Shown in pieces: positions 9,545-17,270 of a DNA stretch of 64,000 nucleotides. A model generated the notes under the pieces. The model saw only the letters and a list, made by a program, of their open reading frames with translations. It made no database searches and had not been told where the DNA came from. Each line of letters begins with the position of its first letter. The stretch's first letter is position 1. The position numbers and the translations under genes are program-made. This DNA comes from Rufibacter tibetensis (GTDB lineage Bacteria > Bacteroidota > Bacteroidia > Cytophagales > Hymenobacteraceae). The stretch lies in contig NZ_CP012643.1 of NCBI RefSeq assembly GCF_001310085.1, positions 1,891,001 to 1,955,000 on the forward strand. Reading direction: 5' to 3'.

Positions 9545-10591
9545 TTAGCGGGTGTACTGTTCATTGTAGTACTCCTGGTAACTACCGGAGGTCACATTTT
9601 GCAACCACTCCTCGTTTTGCAGGTACCAGTCAACCGTTTTCTCCAGACCTTCCTCAAACGTCACCGATGGTTTCCAGCCCAGTTCATTCATGATCTTGGA
9701 AGAGTCAATGGCATAGCGTAAGTCATGACCGGCTCTGTCGGTTACAAAGGTGATCAACTGTCTGGAAGCTCCTTTTTCACGACCCAGCTTCTGGTCCATA
9801 ATGTCACACAGCAGGTGAATGAGGTCAATGTTGCGCCACTCGTTTACACCGCCAATGTTGTAGGTATCGCCTTCTTTGCCTTTGTGGAACACATCATCAA
9901 TGGCGCGGGCGTGGTCAATCACGTACAGCCAGTCTCTGATGTTTTCGCCTTTGCCGTATACCGGCACCGGTTTGTTGTTCTTGATATTATTTAGTGCCAA
10001 TGGGATCAGCTTCTCAGGGAAGTGATTAGGCCCGTAATTATTGGAGCAGTTAGACACTTTTACTGGCAAACCATAGGTATGGTAATATGCCCGCACGAAG
10101 TGGTCTGAACTAGCCTTAGATGCCGAGTAAGGAGACCGCGGATCGTAAGAGGTTTCCTCGGTGAACATGCCTTCCTCGCCCAATGAGCCGTACACCTCAT
10201 CAGTAGAGATGTGGTAGAATATTTTGCCAGTGAAATCAGACTTCCAGAGTTCTTTGGCGGCGTGCAGAAGGTTGCAGGTTCCGTTCACGTTCGTGCGTAC
10301 AAACGCCATAGGATCTGTGATAGAGCGGTCCACGTGCGACTCGGCGGCTAGGTGCATCACGGCATCAAACTGAAGCTCCTGGAACAAGTTGTTGATGTAT
10401 TCCTGATCAGTGATGTCGCCTTTGATGAAGGTGTAATTAGGTGCGTCTTCAATATCTGTCAGGTTCTGAAGATTACCTGCGTACGTAAGCTTATCCAGGT
10501 TGAAGATTTGATAGTTAGGATATTTAGTGACAAATAACCGCACCACATGAGAGCCTATGAAACCGGCTCCTCCGGTAATTAATATTTTCAT
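9545..10591 (-). CDS. rfbB: dTDP-glucose 4,6-dehydratase
   Basis: 348 aa. It converts dTDP-glucose to dTDP-4-keto-6-deoxyglucose. The NAD-binding [13 protein letters not shown] is at the N-terminus, the catalytic Thr-Asp-Glu is in HISTDEVYGSL, and YSASK gives the YxxxK pair; SNNYGPNHFPEKLIPL is diagnostic for RmlB. It lies 18 bp after galE on the same strand. With rfbA in the same cluster it supplies dTDP-keto-deoxyhexose for rhamnose or another deoxy sugar; the later enzymes must be encoded elsewhere. Confidence 0.96.
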   Translation of the reverse strand: MKILITGGAGFIGSHVVRLFVTKYPNYQIFNLDKLTYAGNLQNLTDIEDAPNYTFIKGDITDQEYINNLFQELQFDAVMHLAAESHVDRSITDPMAFVRTNVNGTCNLLHAAKELWKSDFTGKIFYHISTDEVYGSLGEEGMFTEETSYDPRSPYSASKASSDHFVRAYYHTYGLPVKVSNCSNNYGPNHFPEKLIPLALNNIKNNKPVPVYGKGENIRDWLYVIDHARAIDDVFHKGKEGDTYNIGGVNEWRNIDLIHLLCDIMDQKLGREKGASRQLITFVTDRAGHDLRYAIDSSKIMNELGWKPSVTFEEGLEKTVDWYLQNEEWLQNVTSGSYQEYYNEQYTR

Positions 10592-10609
10592 TCCTATTGC
10601 TATTAACTT

Positions 10610-11629
10610 CTATTTCTTCACCAATTGTTGTTGCCAGGTCCATGAGCTTCCTAAGCTGTCTTCCAATGATAAGGAAGTTTTAAACCCAAGTTCCTGGGTA
10701 GCTTTGGTCACATCGGCGTAAATGGCGGGAACATCTCCAGCCCGACGTGGGCCTACTTTGTAGTTGAACTTCTGACCGGTGGCGTTTTCAAAAGCTTTGA
10801 TTACCTCTAAGACAGAGCTGCCTTGACCAGTGCCAATATTGAACACCTCAAAAGGCACAGCCTCCGGGTTCTCTAATCTTTTTAGAGCAGCCAAGTGGGC
10901 TTTCGCCAAATCTACCACGTGCACATAATCACGGATATTACTTCCATCAGGTGTATCGTAGTCGGTACCAAACACAGTTAAACTCTCCCGGATGCCGGCG
11001 GCAGTCTGGGTGATGAAGGGTACCAAGTTACTTGGAATCCCCAGCGGCAACTCTCCAATCAAAGCCGATTCATGAGCTCCAACAGGATTGAAGTAACGCA
11101 AGGCAATAGATCTTAAAGAGCTTCCGCTGGCAGCCACGTCCTGAAGAATTTCTTCATCAATCTTTTTAGTATTGCCGTAAGGGGAATTGGCTTTTTTAGT
11201 GGGTGTTTCCTCCGTTACCGGAAGCTGATCTGGCACACCATACACCGTGCAGGAGGAAGAGAAAACCAGCTTGGTTACGTTATTGGCTTCCATCACCTGC
11301 AGGAGGGTCACCAATCCTGTGACGTTATTATGGTAATATTTCAGCGGATTTTGTACTGATTCTCCTACTGCCTTGGCCGCCGCAAAGTGAATTACGCCGT
11401 CTATGTTTCCTTCTTTTGAAAACACTTCCTGTAACGCGGCGGCATCAGTACAGTCTACTTTATAGCAAGGTATTTCTTTACCCACTATCTGCGCTAGTCC
11501 CTCTAACACTCGTTCTTCAGAATTGCTGAAATTATCAACAATAATGGGCGTATAACCAGCCTGTGCCAGTTCTACTACAGTATGGGAGCCAATATAACCT
11601 GCTCCGCCCGTTACAAGAATTTTGTTCAT
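10610..11629 (-). CDS. galE: UDP-glucose 4-epimerase
   Basis: 339 aa, normal length. TGGAGYIGSHTVVEL binds NAD, SSSCTVYG holds the catalytic Ser/Thr region and YGNTK gives YxxxK; RYFNPVGAHESALIGE and DYVHVVDLAKAHLAAL are classic GalE segments. It interconverts UDP-glucose and UDP-galactose. The 10-bp gap to the upstream nucleotide-sugar dehydrogenase and 18-bp gap to rfbB indicate a polycistronic message, so here it probably serves polysaccharide precursor supply more than galactose catabolism, although a beta-galactosidase is also encoded at 42-45 kb. Confidence 0.95.
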   Translation of the reverse strand: MNKILVTGGAGYIGSHTVVELAQAGYTPIIVDNFSNSEERVLEGLAQIVGKEIPCYKVDCTDAAALQEVFSKEGNIDGVIHFAAAKAVGESVQNPLKYYHNNVTGLVTLLQVMEANNVTKLVFSSSCTVYGVPDQLPVTEETPTKKANSPYGNTKKIDEEILQDVAASGSSLRSIALRYFNPVGAHESALIGELPLGIPSNLVPFITQTAAGIRESLTVFGTDYDTPDGSNIRDYVHVVDLAKAHLAALKRLENPEAVPFEVFNIGTGQGSSVLEVIKAFENATGQKFNYKVGPRRAGDVPAIYADVTKATQELGFKTSLSLEDSLGSSWTWQQQLVKK

Positions 11630-11639
11630 AAAGTATTAA

Positions 11640-12929
11640 TTATAGACTCCAGTAAGGCAATGTATTGATTTTTCCGCGATAAATTCCTTTCAGATCAATC
11701 ACAATAGGATTATCGGCGGAGATACTCTTGAAGTAGTTCTCATCATGGCCCAAGTAGTCTTTATGATTCACGGCCACCACTACGGCATCATAATCATTGC
11801 TTGGATTTGCTGTCAAGGCAAAACCGTACTCGTGCTCCAGATCAGAAGAAGAGGCATATGGATCTACCACGTCTACCTGCACTCCAAAGCTTTTCAGCTC
11901 GTTGACTACATCGGCTACTTTGGAATTCCGGATATCCTCTACGTTCTCTTTGAAGGTAGCCCCCATTACCAACACCTTAGCTTTGGAGATAGCCTTTCCT
12001 TCTTTAATCATCATCTTGATGGCTTTGCTGGCCACATACGCGCCCATTCCGTCATTGATGGTACGGCCACTCAGGATGATTTTAGAATCGTACCCTAAAG
12101 CTTTCGCTTTGTAGGTCAGGTAATAAGGATCCACGCCAATGCAGTGACCACCTACTAAACCTGGGAAGAATTTAAGGAAATTCCACTTGGTTCCGGATGC
12201 CTCCAATACCTCATAGGTATTGATGTTCATCCGGTCAAAGATGATGGAAAGCTCATTCATCAAAGCGATGTTCACATCACGCTGCGTATTTTCTATGATT
12301 TTGGCAGCCTCCGCTACTTTGATAGAAGAAGCACGGTGCACACCCGCCTGAATCACCAGTTCATATACCTTGGCAATGATATCCAAGGACTCTTCATCGC
12401 AGCCAGACACCACCTTCACAATCTTGGTAAGGGTGTGCTCTTTATCACCTGGGTTGATGCGTTCTGGAGAATAACCTACTTTGAAATCTGTTGGGAACTT
12501 AAGGCCAGACTCTCTCTCCAGGACCGGAATACAGTCTTCCTCGGTGCAACCTGGATATACAGTTGATTCAAATACTACGTAATCACCTTCCTTCAGAACT
12601 TTTCCTACAGTAGTAGAAGCTCCGAGCAAAGGCTTCAGGTCTGGTAGCGCATAAGCGTCAATAGGCGTAGGCACCGCTACAATAAAGAAACGGGCTTCTC
12701 TAAGTTCTTCCAGGTCATGGGTGAAGGTAATGTCACATCCTTCAAACGCAGACGAGTCCAGTTCTCCGCTGGGATCTACGTTGTTCTTCATCAACTCTAC
12801 TCGCTTGGCATTGATGTCAAACCCAATCACACTTATCTTTTTGGCGAACTCCAGGGCAATGGGAAGTCCTACATATCCTAACCCGATGACTGCTAGCTTG
12901 GCTTCTTTATTGAGGAGTTGTTGGTACAC
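11640..12929 (-). CDS. Nucleotide-sugar (UDP-HexNAc) 6-dehydrogenase, WbpO/TviB-like
   Basis: 429 aa UDP-glucose/GDP-mannose dehydrogenase superfamily. N-terminal NAD domain (VIGLGYVGLPIALEFAK), GYSPERINPGD, the central helix, then the catalytic Cys in LVGGHCIGVDPYYL and the C-terminal UDP-binding domain. The sequence fits the WbpO/TviB group that oxidises UDP-GalNAc or UDP-GlcNAc to the uronic acid. A WbpP-like epimerase in the same cluster supports UDP-GalNAcA production. It begins 2 bp after the stop of the acetyltransferase gene upstream, a sign of translational coupling. Confidence 0.9.
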   Translation of the reverse strand: MYQQLLNKEAKLAVIGLGYVGLPIALEFAKKISVIGFDINAKRVELMKNNVDPSGELDSSAFEGCDITFTHDLEELREARFFIVAVPTPIDAYALPDLKPLLGASTTVGKVLKEGDYVVFESTVYPGCTEEDCIPVLERESGLKFPTDFKVGYSPERINPGDKEHTLTKIVKVVSGCDEESLDIIAKVYELVIQAGVHRASSIKVAEAAKIIENTQRDVNIALMNELSIIFDRMNINTYEVLEASGTKWNFLKFFPGLVGGHCIGVDPYYLTYKAKALGYDSKIILSGRTINDGMGAYVASKAIKMMIKEGKAISKAKVLVMGATFKENVEDIRNSKVADVVNELKSFGVQVDVVDPYASSSDLEHEYGFALTANPSNDYDAVVVAVNHKDYLGHDENYFKSISADNPIVIDLKGIYRGKINTLPYWSL

Positions 12930-12931
12930 AA

Positions 12932-13531
12932 TTAATCTATTTGAATGGATAATTTAGTTACTCTATTATTCTCTAACGTGTATTTCTCGCCTGTTTCGGG
13001 GCAGAGAGCTTCATTATGATTATCAAAGGCCAGTTTATGACCTGCTTCACTTACCCAGCCGTGCTGTTTAGAAGGGTTCCCGTACACCAGCGCGTAAGGA
13101 GGCACATCTTTGGTCACAACTGCTCCGGCACCAATAAGTGCATAGGCCCCAATGGTATGCCCACACACTACAGTGGCATTGGCTCCTATACTGGCACCTT
13201 TTTGTACTACTGTTATCAAATACTCTCCCCGGCGGTTAATGGCACTTCTGGGGTTAAGCACATTGGTAAACACCATAGAAGGACCTAAGAAGACATCATC
13301 TTCACAGACCACACCCGTGTAAATCGACACATTGTTTTGGATTTTGACGTTCTCCCCTAAGATGACTCCCGGGGAAATGACTACGTTCTGCCCGATGTTG
13401 CAGCGCTTTCCTATCACGCAATCAGACATAATATGCGAAAAATGCCATATTCTGGTACCTTCTCCAATCTGGCAACCCTCGTCAATAACGGCGGTTTCAT
13501 GGGCAGTGTACGGGGGAGCAGGTTGTGTCAT
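12932..13531 (-). CDS. Left-handed beta-helix N-acetyltransferase (WbpD-like)
   Basis: 199 aa hexapeptide-repeat protein with coils running from about residue 10 to 160 (IGEGTRIWHFSHI, IGKRCNIGQNVVISPG, IGANATVVCGHTIG). This matches WbpD/WlbB, which acetylates the 3-amino group of UDP-GlcNAc(3NH2)A using acetyl-CoA. The partner dehydrogenase, aminotransferase and 2-epimerase of that pathway (WbpB, WbpE, WbpI types) are not in the window. It is the first gene of the cluster, with a TACCTTTG -7 box 73 bp upstream. Confidence 0.87.
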   Translation of the reverse strand: MTQPAPPYTAHETAVIDEGCQIGEGTRIWHFSHIMSDCVIGKRCNIGQNVVISPGVILGENVKIQNNVSIYTGVVCEDDVFLGPSMVFTNVLNPRSAINRRGEYLITVVQKGASIGANATVVCGHTIGAYALIGAGAVVTKDVPPYALVYGNPSKQHGWVSEAGHKLAFDNHNEALCPETGEKYTLENNRVTKLSIQID

Positions 13532-13603
13532 GGTACTCTCTTGTTTGAAAGAGCCGAACTCTTTACGGATAGCCTATCTCTTTGGATATCATTTTTTGCT
13601 AGG

Positions 13604-13611
13604 CAAAGGTA
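13604..13611 (-). promoter_or_regulatory. -7 box (TACCTTTG) of the nucleotide-sugar operon
   Basis: Perfect TAnnTTTG on the minus strand in the only sizeable gap upstream of the wbpD-like gene; the likely promoter for wbpD, wbpO, galE and rfbB. Confidence 0.55.
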
Positions 13612-13670
13612 GGAGTTTTTATAATATTTTCAGGTAACAGGGTTGTTTCCATGCTCATAAGCAGAAAAAA

Positions 13671-14528
13671 TTATCTCCAGACAGCTTCCGTCATTCTTTC
13701 TTTTCCCCTCAGGTCTTCAAATACCTTCACCTCTTGGTAACCCAGCTGCCGAAGCATTTCAACGGCACTTTGGGAAAAACGCTCATTTATCTCAAAGAAC
13801 AGCTTTCCTCCTGGGGTAAGTAAGGTTTGTGCCACTGTAGCAATCCGTCGGTAGAAAAGCAGGGGGGCTTCATTCGGCACGAACAGGGCCAGGTGTGGCT
13901 CAAAGTCCAGCACGTTTTGGCGCATCAGGCTCTTTTCTTCCTCCAGCACGTACGGTGGATTACTGATGACCGCATCTAAGCTACCTGCCTCTACAGCCGG
14001 AAGCTCTTGCAAGATGTCCTGCTGTAGCCAAGTGACCTGCTGCTCCAGCTTTTGCGCGTTCATCTTGGCAACGACTAAGGCTTCAGGGGAAACGTCTAGT
14101 CCCCAAACCTGCGCAGTAGGCAGCTCGGCCGCCAAGGTGATAGGGATACACCCGCTTCCGGTTCCTATGTCCAGCAACTTCACTTGTGGGTGGTGCTGAT
14201 AGGTTTTAATTACCCGCTGCACCAGTTCCTCTGTTTCTGGCCGGGGAATAAGAACTGCGGGAGTTACATGGAAATCACGGCCATAAAAGAAAGCCTCTCC
14301 CAACACATATTGCAGAGGTTCATGTTGTAATAGCCGTCCCTGATACTTTTGAACTTGCACCTGAAGATCTTTAGGTACTTCTTCCTTTCGTCTTTGCAGC
14401 AGATCAAACCTACCTACCTCCAACACGTGCTGCAACACCCATTCCGCTATGGTGCGGGCTTCGGGTTTTTCGTACAGCGCCTCTAACTGGGAGGAAAGGT
14501 TTTCTAAGGAAGCTTCAACAGTAGGCAT
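13671..14528 (-). CDS. prmC: Peptide chain release factor N5-glutamine methyltransferase
   Basis: 285 aa from the ATG at 14528; the longer open frame reaching 15080 overlaps ribD antisense and is not conserved. PrmC methylates the GGQ glutamine of RF1/RF2 with SAM. The N-terminal helical domain (to about residue 90) contains QYVLGEAFFYGRDF, the SAM motif is LLDIGTGSGCIPI, and the substrate-binding NPPY is in ISNPPYVLEEE. Divergent from ribD with a 78-bp intergenic region. Confidence 0.94.
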   Translation of the reverse strand: MPTVEASLENLSSQLEALYEKPEARTIAEWVLQHVLEVGRFDLLQRRKEEVPKDLQVQVQKYQGRLLQHEPLQYVLGEAFFYGRDFHVTPAVLIPRPETEELVQRVIKTYQHHPQVKLLDIGTGSGCIPITLAAELPTAQVWGLDVSPEALVVAKMNAQKLEQQVTWLQQDILQELPAVEAGSLDAVISNPPYVLEEEKSLMRQNVLDFEPHLALFVPNEAPLLFYRRIATVAQTLLTPGGKLFFEINERFSQSAVEMLRQLGYQEVKVFEDLRGKERMTEAVWR

Positions 14529-14606
14529 AGGCTTAGTTTTAGGCAATTTCTGAAAAAACACCCGATATTCGGGCAAGAAAACCTGGCAGGCACGTAAATA
14601 CCAGAA

Positions 14607-15644
14607 ATGAATACCGACGAGAAATACATGCAGCGGGCTTTGGACTTGGCGGCCCTCGGCACTGGAGAGGCTCGGCCTAACCCTATTGTAGGGTGTGTGG
14701 TGGTGCATGACCATAAAATAATTGGCGAGGGATGGCACCAGAAATATGGCGGTCCGCACGCCGAAGTTAACGCCCTCAACAGCGTCCAAGACAAGAGCCT
14801 GCTCCCTCATAGCCGGGTGTATGTCACGCTGGAGCCCTGTTCTCATTTTGGCAAGACTCCGCCCTGCGCCGATTTCCTGATCCAGCACGGAGTACGCGAT
14901 GTGGTGATCTGCAACACAGACCCTAATCCGTTGGTGGCCGGCAGAGGAATCAGAAAGTTGATTGACGCAGGCTGCAAGGTACATATTGGCGTCTTGGAAG
15001 AGGAAGGCCTGGAGCTTAACCGTCGTTTTTTCACCTTTCAGACAAAGAAGCGGCCTTATTTGGTATTGAAGTGGGCCCAATCTGCAGACGGGTTTATTGC
15101 ATTGCCTAACTGCCAGCCTTACCAGATATCAGGCCCCTTGGCAAAGCAGCTAGTGCATAAATGGCGCACTGAGGAGCAGGGCATTTTAGTAGGTACCCGC
15201 ACTGCTCTTTTTGACAACCCTCAGCTAAATGTCCGGCACTGGCCGGGGCAGGCACCTTTGAGAATTGCCATAGACAAACAATTGCAAATTCCAGCCACGC
15301 ATCATTTATTAGACGACAGCCAGCCTACCCTACTTTACACCTTGAAAGAAAAGGAGAGCACAGGCCAAACTGAATATATTACCCTTTCCCCTGAGAACAC
15401 CTTTTTGGATCAACTACTAGCGGACTTGTACACCCGAAACATTCAATCTGTGTTAGTAGAAGGCGGAACAGCATTATTGGAAACGCTTCTGGAGAGAAAC
15501 CTATGGCATGAAATCAGGGTATTTCACAGTCCGGTTACCTTGACAGATGGCGTCAAAGCACCACAGTTACCAACAATGGGGTTTGCCTCCAGAAGAATAG
15601 TGGGAGACGATGAACTGATCACCTATCGAAATCACTTCTCCTGA
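14607..15644 (+). CDS. ribD: Bifunctional riboflavin biosynthesis deaminase/reductase
   Basis: 345 aa. Residues 1-145 are the pyrimidine deaminase: zinc ligands and catalytic Glu in PHAEVNAL, and PCSHFGKTPPC. Residues 150-345 are the RibD_C reductase (LKWAQSADGFIA, EGGTALLETLL). It carries out the second and third steps of riboflavin synthesis. No FMN riboswitch fits in the 78-bp gap to the divergent prmC. The other rib genes are elsewhere, as is usual for Bacteroidota. Confidence 0.95.
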   Translation: MNTDEKYMQRALDLAALGTGEARPNPIVGCVVVHDHKIIGEGWHQKYGGPHAEVNALNSVQDKSLLPHSRVYVTLEPCSHFGKTPPCADFLIQHGVRDVVICNTDPNPLVAGRGIRKLIDAGCKVHIGVLEEEGLELNRRFFTFQTKKRPYLVLKWAQSADGFIALPNCQPYQISGPLAKQLVHKWRTEEQGILVGTRTALFDNPQLNVRHWPGQAPLRIAIDKQLQIPATHHLLDDSQPTLLYTLKEKESTGQTEYITLSPENTFLDQLLADLYTRNIQSVLVEGGTALLETLLERNLWHEIRVFHSPVTLTDGVKAPQLPTMGFASRRIVGDDELITYRNHFS

Positions 15645-15730
15645 AGAAACTCTATTTTAATCTTATTTTAACAAAAGCAGCTTAAAACTGATTGCTTATT
15701 ACCCCATTGTAGGCAGTATACTTCAGGAAG

Positions 15731-15761
15731 TTGCTCCAGCAATGTGCATAGGCTACCTTTG
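15731..15761 (+). promoter_or_regulatory. Promoter of the free-Met sulfoxide reductase gene
   Basis: -33 TTG at 15731-15733 and -7 TACCTTTG at 15754-15761 with a 20-bp spacer, a good Bacteroidota sigma-A match; the ATG follows at 15837. Confidence 0.65.
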
Positions 15762-15836
15762 CAACGAAACTTAAAACTGGGCCAGGCTAGTTAGTTTAGC
15801 GCATCTGCCCTTTACTCAAAAAGTACTTTACATACC

Positions 15837-16319
15837 ATGGCTGAAGACTTATATATTGACAAGACTCTTTCCAAAGAAGAGAAATACAAAGCACTCCTGC
15901 CTCAGATAGAAGCACTAGTGGCTCCTGAAACTGATTTGATTGCAAATCTTTCAAACGTAATGGCAGCCCTGAAACAAAGCTTCAACTTTTTCTGGGTAGG
16001 CGCTTACCTGACCAAAGAGAACCAATTGGTGTTAGGCCCTTTCCAGGGACCTGTAGCTTGCACCCGAATCCCCTTCCACAAAGGCGTGTGCGGCGCTTGC
16101 TATACCCGCCGGGAAACAATCCTTGTTCCTGATGTAGAAGCTTTCCCGGGGCATATTGCCTGCAGCAGCGAATCTAAGTCTGAGATTGTGGTACCCGTGA
16201 TCAAAGATGGCGAAGTAAAAATGGTGCTTGATGTGGACAGCGACCGCCTCAATGACTTTGACGAAGTAGACCAAAAGTATCTGGAGCAGATCATGAAACT
16301 GGCTGAGAATTGGTTCTAA
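15837..16319 (+). CDS. msrC: GAF-domain free methionine-(R)-sulfoxide reductase (fRMsr)
   Basis: 160 aa single GAF domain. It reduces free L-methionine-(R)-S-oxide using thioredoxin. The three redox Cys of the family are present at residues 75 (ACTRIPF), 85 (GVCGAC) and 109 (HIACSS); their spacing of 10 and 24 residues is that of E. coli MsrC (Cys84, 94, 118). DVDSDRLNDFDEVDQ near the C-terminus is the other conserved segment. A signalling GAF domain would not keep these cysteines, so enzymatic function is well supported. It has its own promoter and ends at a very long convergent terminator. Confidence 0.9.
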   Translation: MAEDLYIDKTLSKEEKYKALLPQIEALVAPETDLIANLSNVMAALKQSFNFFWVGAYLTKENQLVLGPFQGPVACTRIPFHKGVCGACYTRRETILVPDVEAFPGHIACSSESKSEIVVPVIKDGEVKMVLDVDSDRLNDFDEVDQKYLEQIMKLAENWF

Positions 16320-16379
16320 GTCAAGTATCAGGAAGTGCGTATCACGTCGCACGACTTCCCTTTAAGCCTGATTTCTTGA

Positions 16380-16444
16380 AAAATCATATAAAACGAAGAA
16401 GCCTCATCTTATTCAGATGAGGCTTCTTCGTTTTATATGATTTT
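16380..16444. terminator. Bidirectional terminator, perfect 30-bp inverted repeat
   Basis: Arms at 16380-16409 and 16415-16444 are perfect reverse complements around a 5-nt loop (TATTC). It lies between the convergent fRMsr and psd genes, with A-tracts and T-tracts at both outer ends that serve each direction. Confidence 0.92.
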
Positions 16445-16470
16445 GAAAAGTTGTGCTAACTGATACTAAC

Positions 16471-17157
16471 TTATCCGAAGAAAGAACCGGAGTTGCTGGT
16501 TTTGAGCTGGGCAATCACGGTTTGGCCACCTTTGGTTTTCTGGCCTAGTTGCACCTTTACTTCTGTGTCAATTGGTACGAAGATATCTACCCGTGAGCCG
16601 AACTTGATGAAGCCAAATTCTTCACCTTGGTTTACTTCATCACCTTCGGTTACATACCACACAATACGGCGGGCCATGGCTCCGGCAATCTGCCGGAACA
16701 ACACCTGAGGTCCGGCCAAGGACTCTACCACTACTGTGGTGCGTTCGTTCTTTGTGCTGGACTTAGGGTGCCAGGCTACAAAGTAGTTTCCGGGGTGATA
16801 TTTGAAATACTTTACAATACCAGAAACAGGGTTACGGGTAATGTGCACGTTAATGGGTGACATGAAGATGGAAATCTGCTTCCGGACATCGTTGAAGTAT
16901 TCGGGCTCTTCCACGTTCTCAATCACCACCACTTTCCCATCGGCGGGAGCTACTACTAAATCTTCATGCAAAAGCAGGTTACGGTACGGGCTCCGGAAAA
17001 ACTGCAGAATAAGCAGGAAAACAATAAAGGAAACACCGGAGAAGATTCTGTTAAAGGTCAGGTGCTCGCTGTTGAAATAGTAAAGCAACATGTTCACCAC
17101 CAGCAATCCTAACAGGGTAAAAAACAGAATCTTTCTTCCTTCTTTATGAATTTTCAT
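16471..17157 (-). CDS. psd: Phosphatidylserine decarboxylase, short proenzyme form
   Basis: 228 aa. It makes phosphatidylethanolamine from phosphatidylserine at the inner membrane. Two N-terminal membrane segments (about 10-27 and 35-52) precede the catalytic domain; VVAPADGKVV, MSPINVHITRNPVSG and the C-terminal FIKFGSRVDIFVP are diagnostic. Self-cleavage to the pyruvoyl enzyme is expected at Gly-Ser in FGSR, the form found in short PSDs. cdsA lies 1.5 kb upstream on the same strand with gdh between them. A TATTTTTG -7 box sits at 17181-17188. Confidence 0.93.
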   Translation of the reverse strand: MKIHKEGRKILFFTLLGLLVVNMLLYYFNSEHLTFNRIFSGVSFIVFLLILQFFRSPYRNLLLHEDLVVAPADGKVVVIENVEEPEYFNDVRKQISIFMSPINVHITRNPVSGIVKYFKYHPGNYFVAWHPKSSTKNERTTVVVESLAGPQVLFRQIAGAMARRIVWYVTEGDEVNQGEEFGFIKFGSRVDIFVPIDTEVKVQLGQKTKGGQTVIAQLKTSNSGSFFG

Positions 17158-17180
17158 TAGATACTCTTTGGCTGATAAAG

Positions 17181-17188
17181 CAAAAATA
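17181..17188 (-). promoter_or_regulatory. -7 box (TATTTTTG) of psd
   Basis: TAnnTTTG match on the minus strand, 23 bp before the psd ATG and directly after the gdh terminator T-tract, so psd is probably transcribed separately from gdh. Confidence 0.45.
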
Positions 17189-17189
17189 T

Positions 17190-17230
17190 AAAAAAAACCG
17201 CCTCCAGTCTATAAAAAAGACAGGAGGCGG
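17190..17230 (-). terminator. Rho-independent terminator of gdh
   Basis: CCGCCTCC / GGAGGCGG stem (17198-17205 with 17223-17230) followed on the minus strand by seven or more T residues, 40 bp past the gdh stop. Confidence 0.9.
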
Positions 17231-17270
17231 CAAGAAAACATGTTTTTAAGCGTTTTCTAAGATGCCTTGC

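Noticed and set aside
14529-14606. Possible FMN riboswitch before ribD
   Set aside because: The 78-bp gap is shorter than an RFN element and lacks its conserved segments.
14529-15080. N-terminal extension of the prmC frame
   Set aside because: It lies antisense to ribD, has no conserved sequence, and the normal PrmC length and start are reached at the ATG at 14528.
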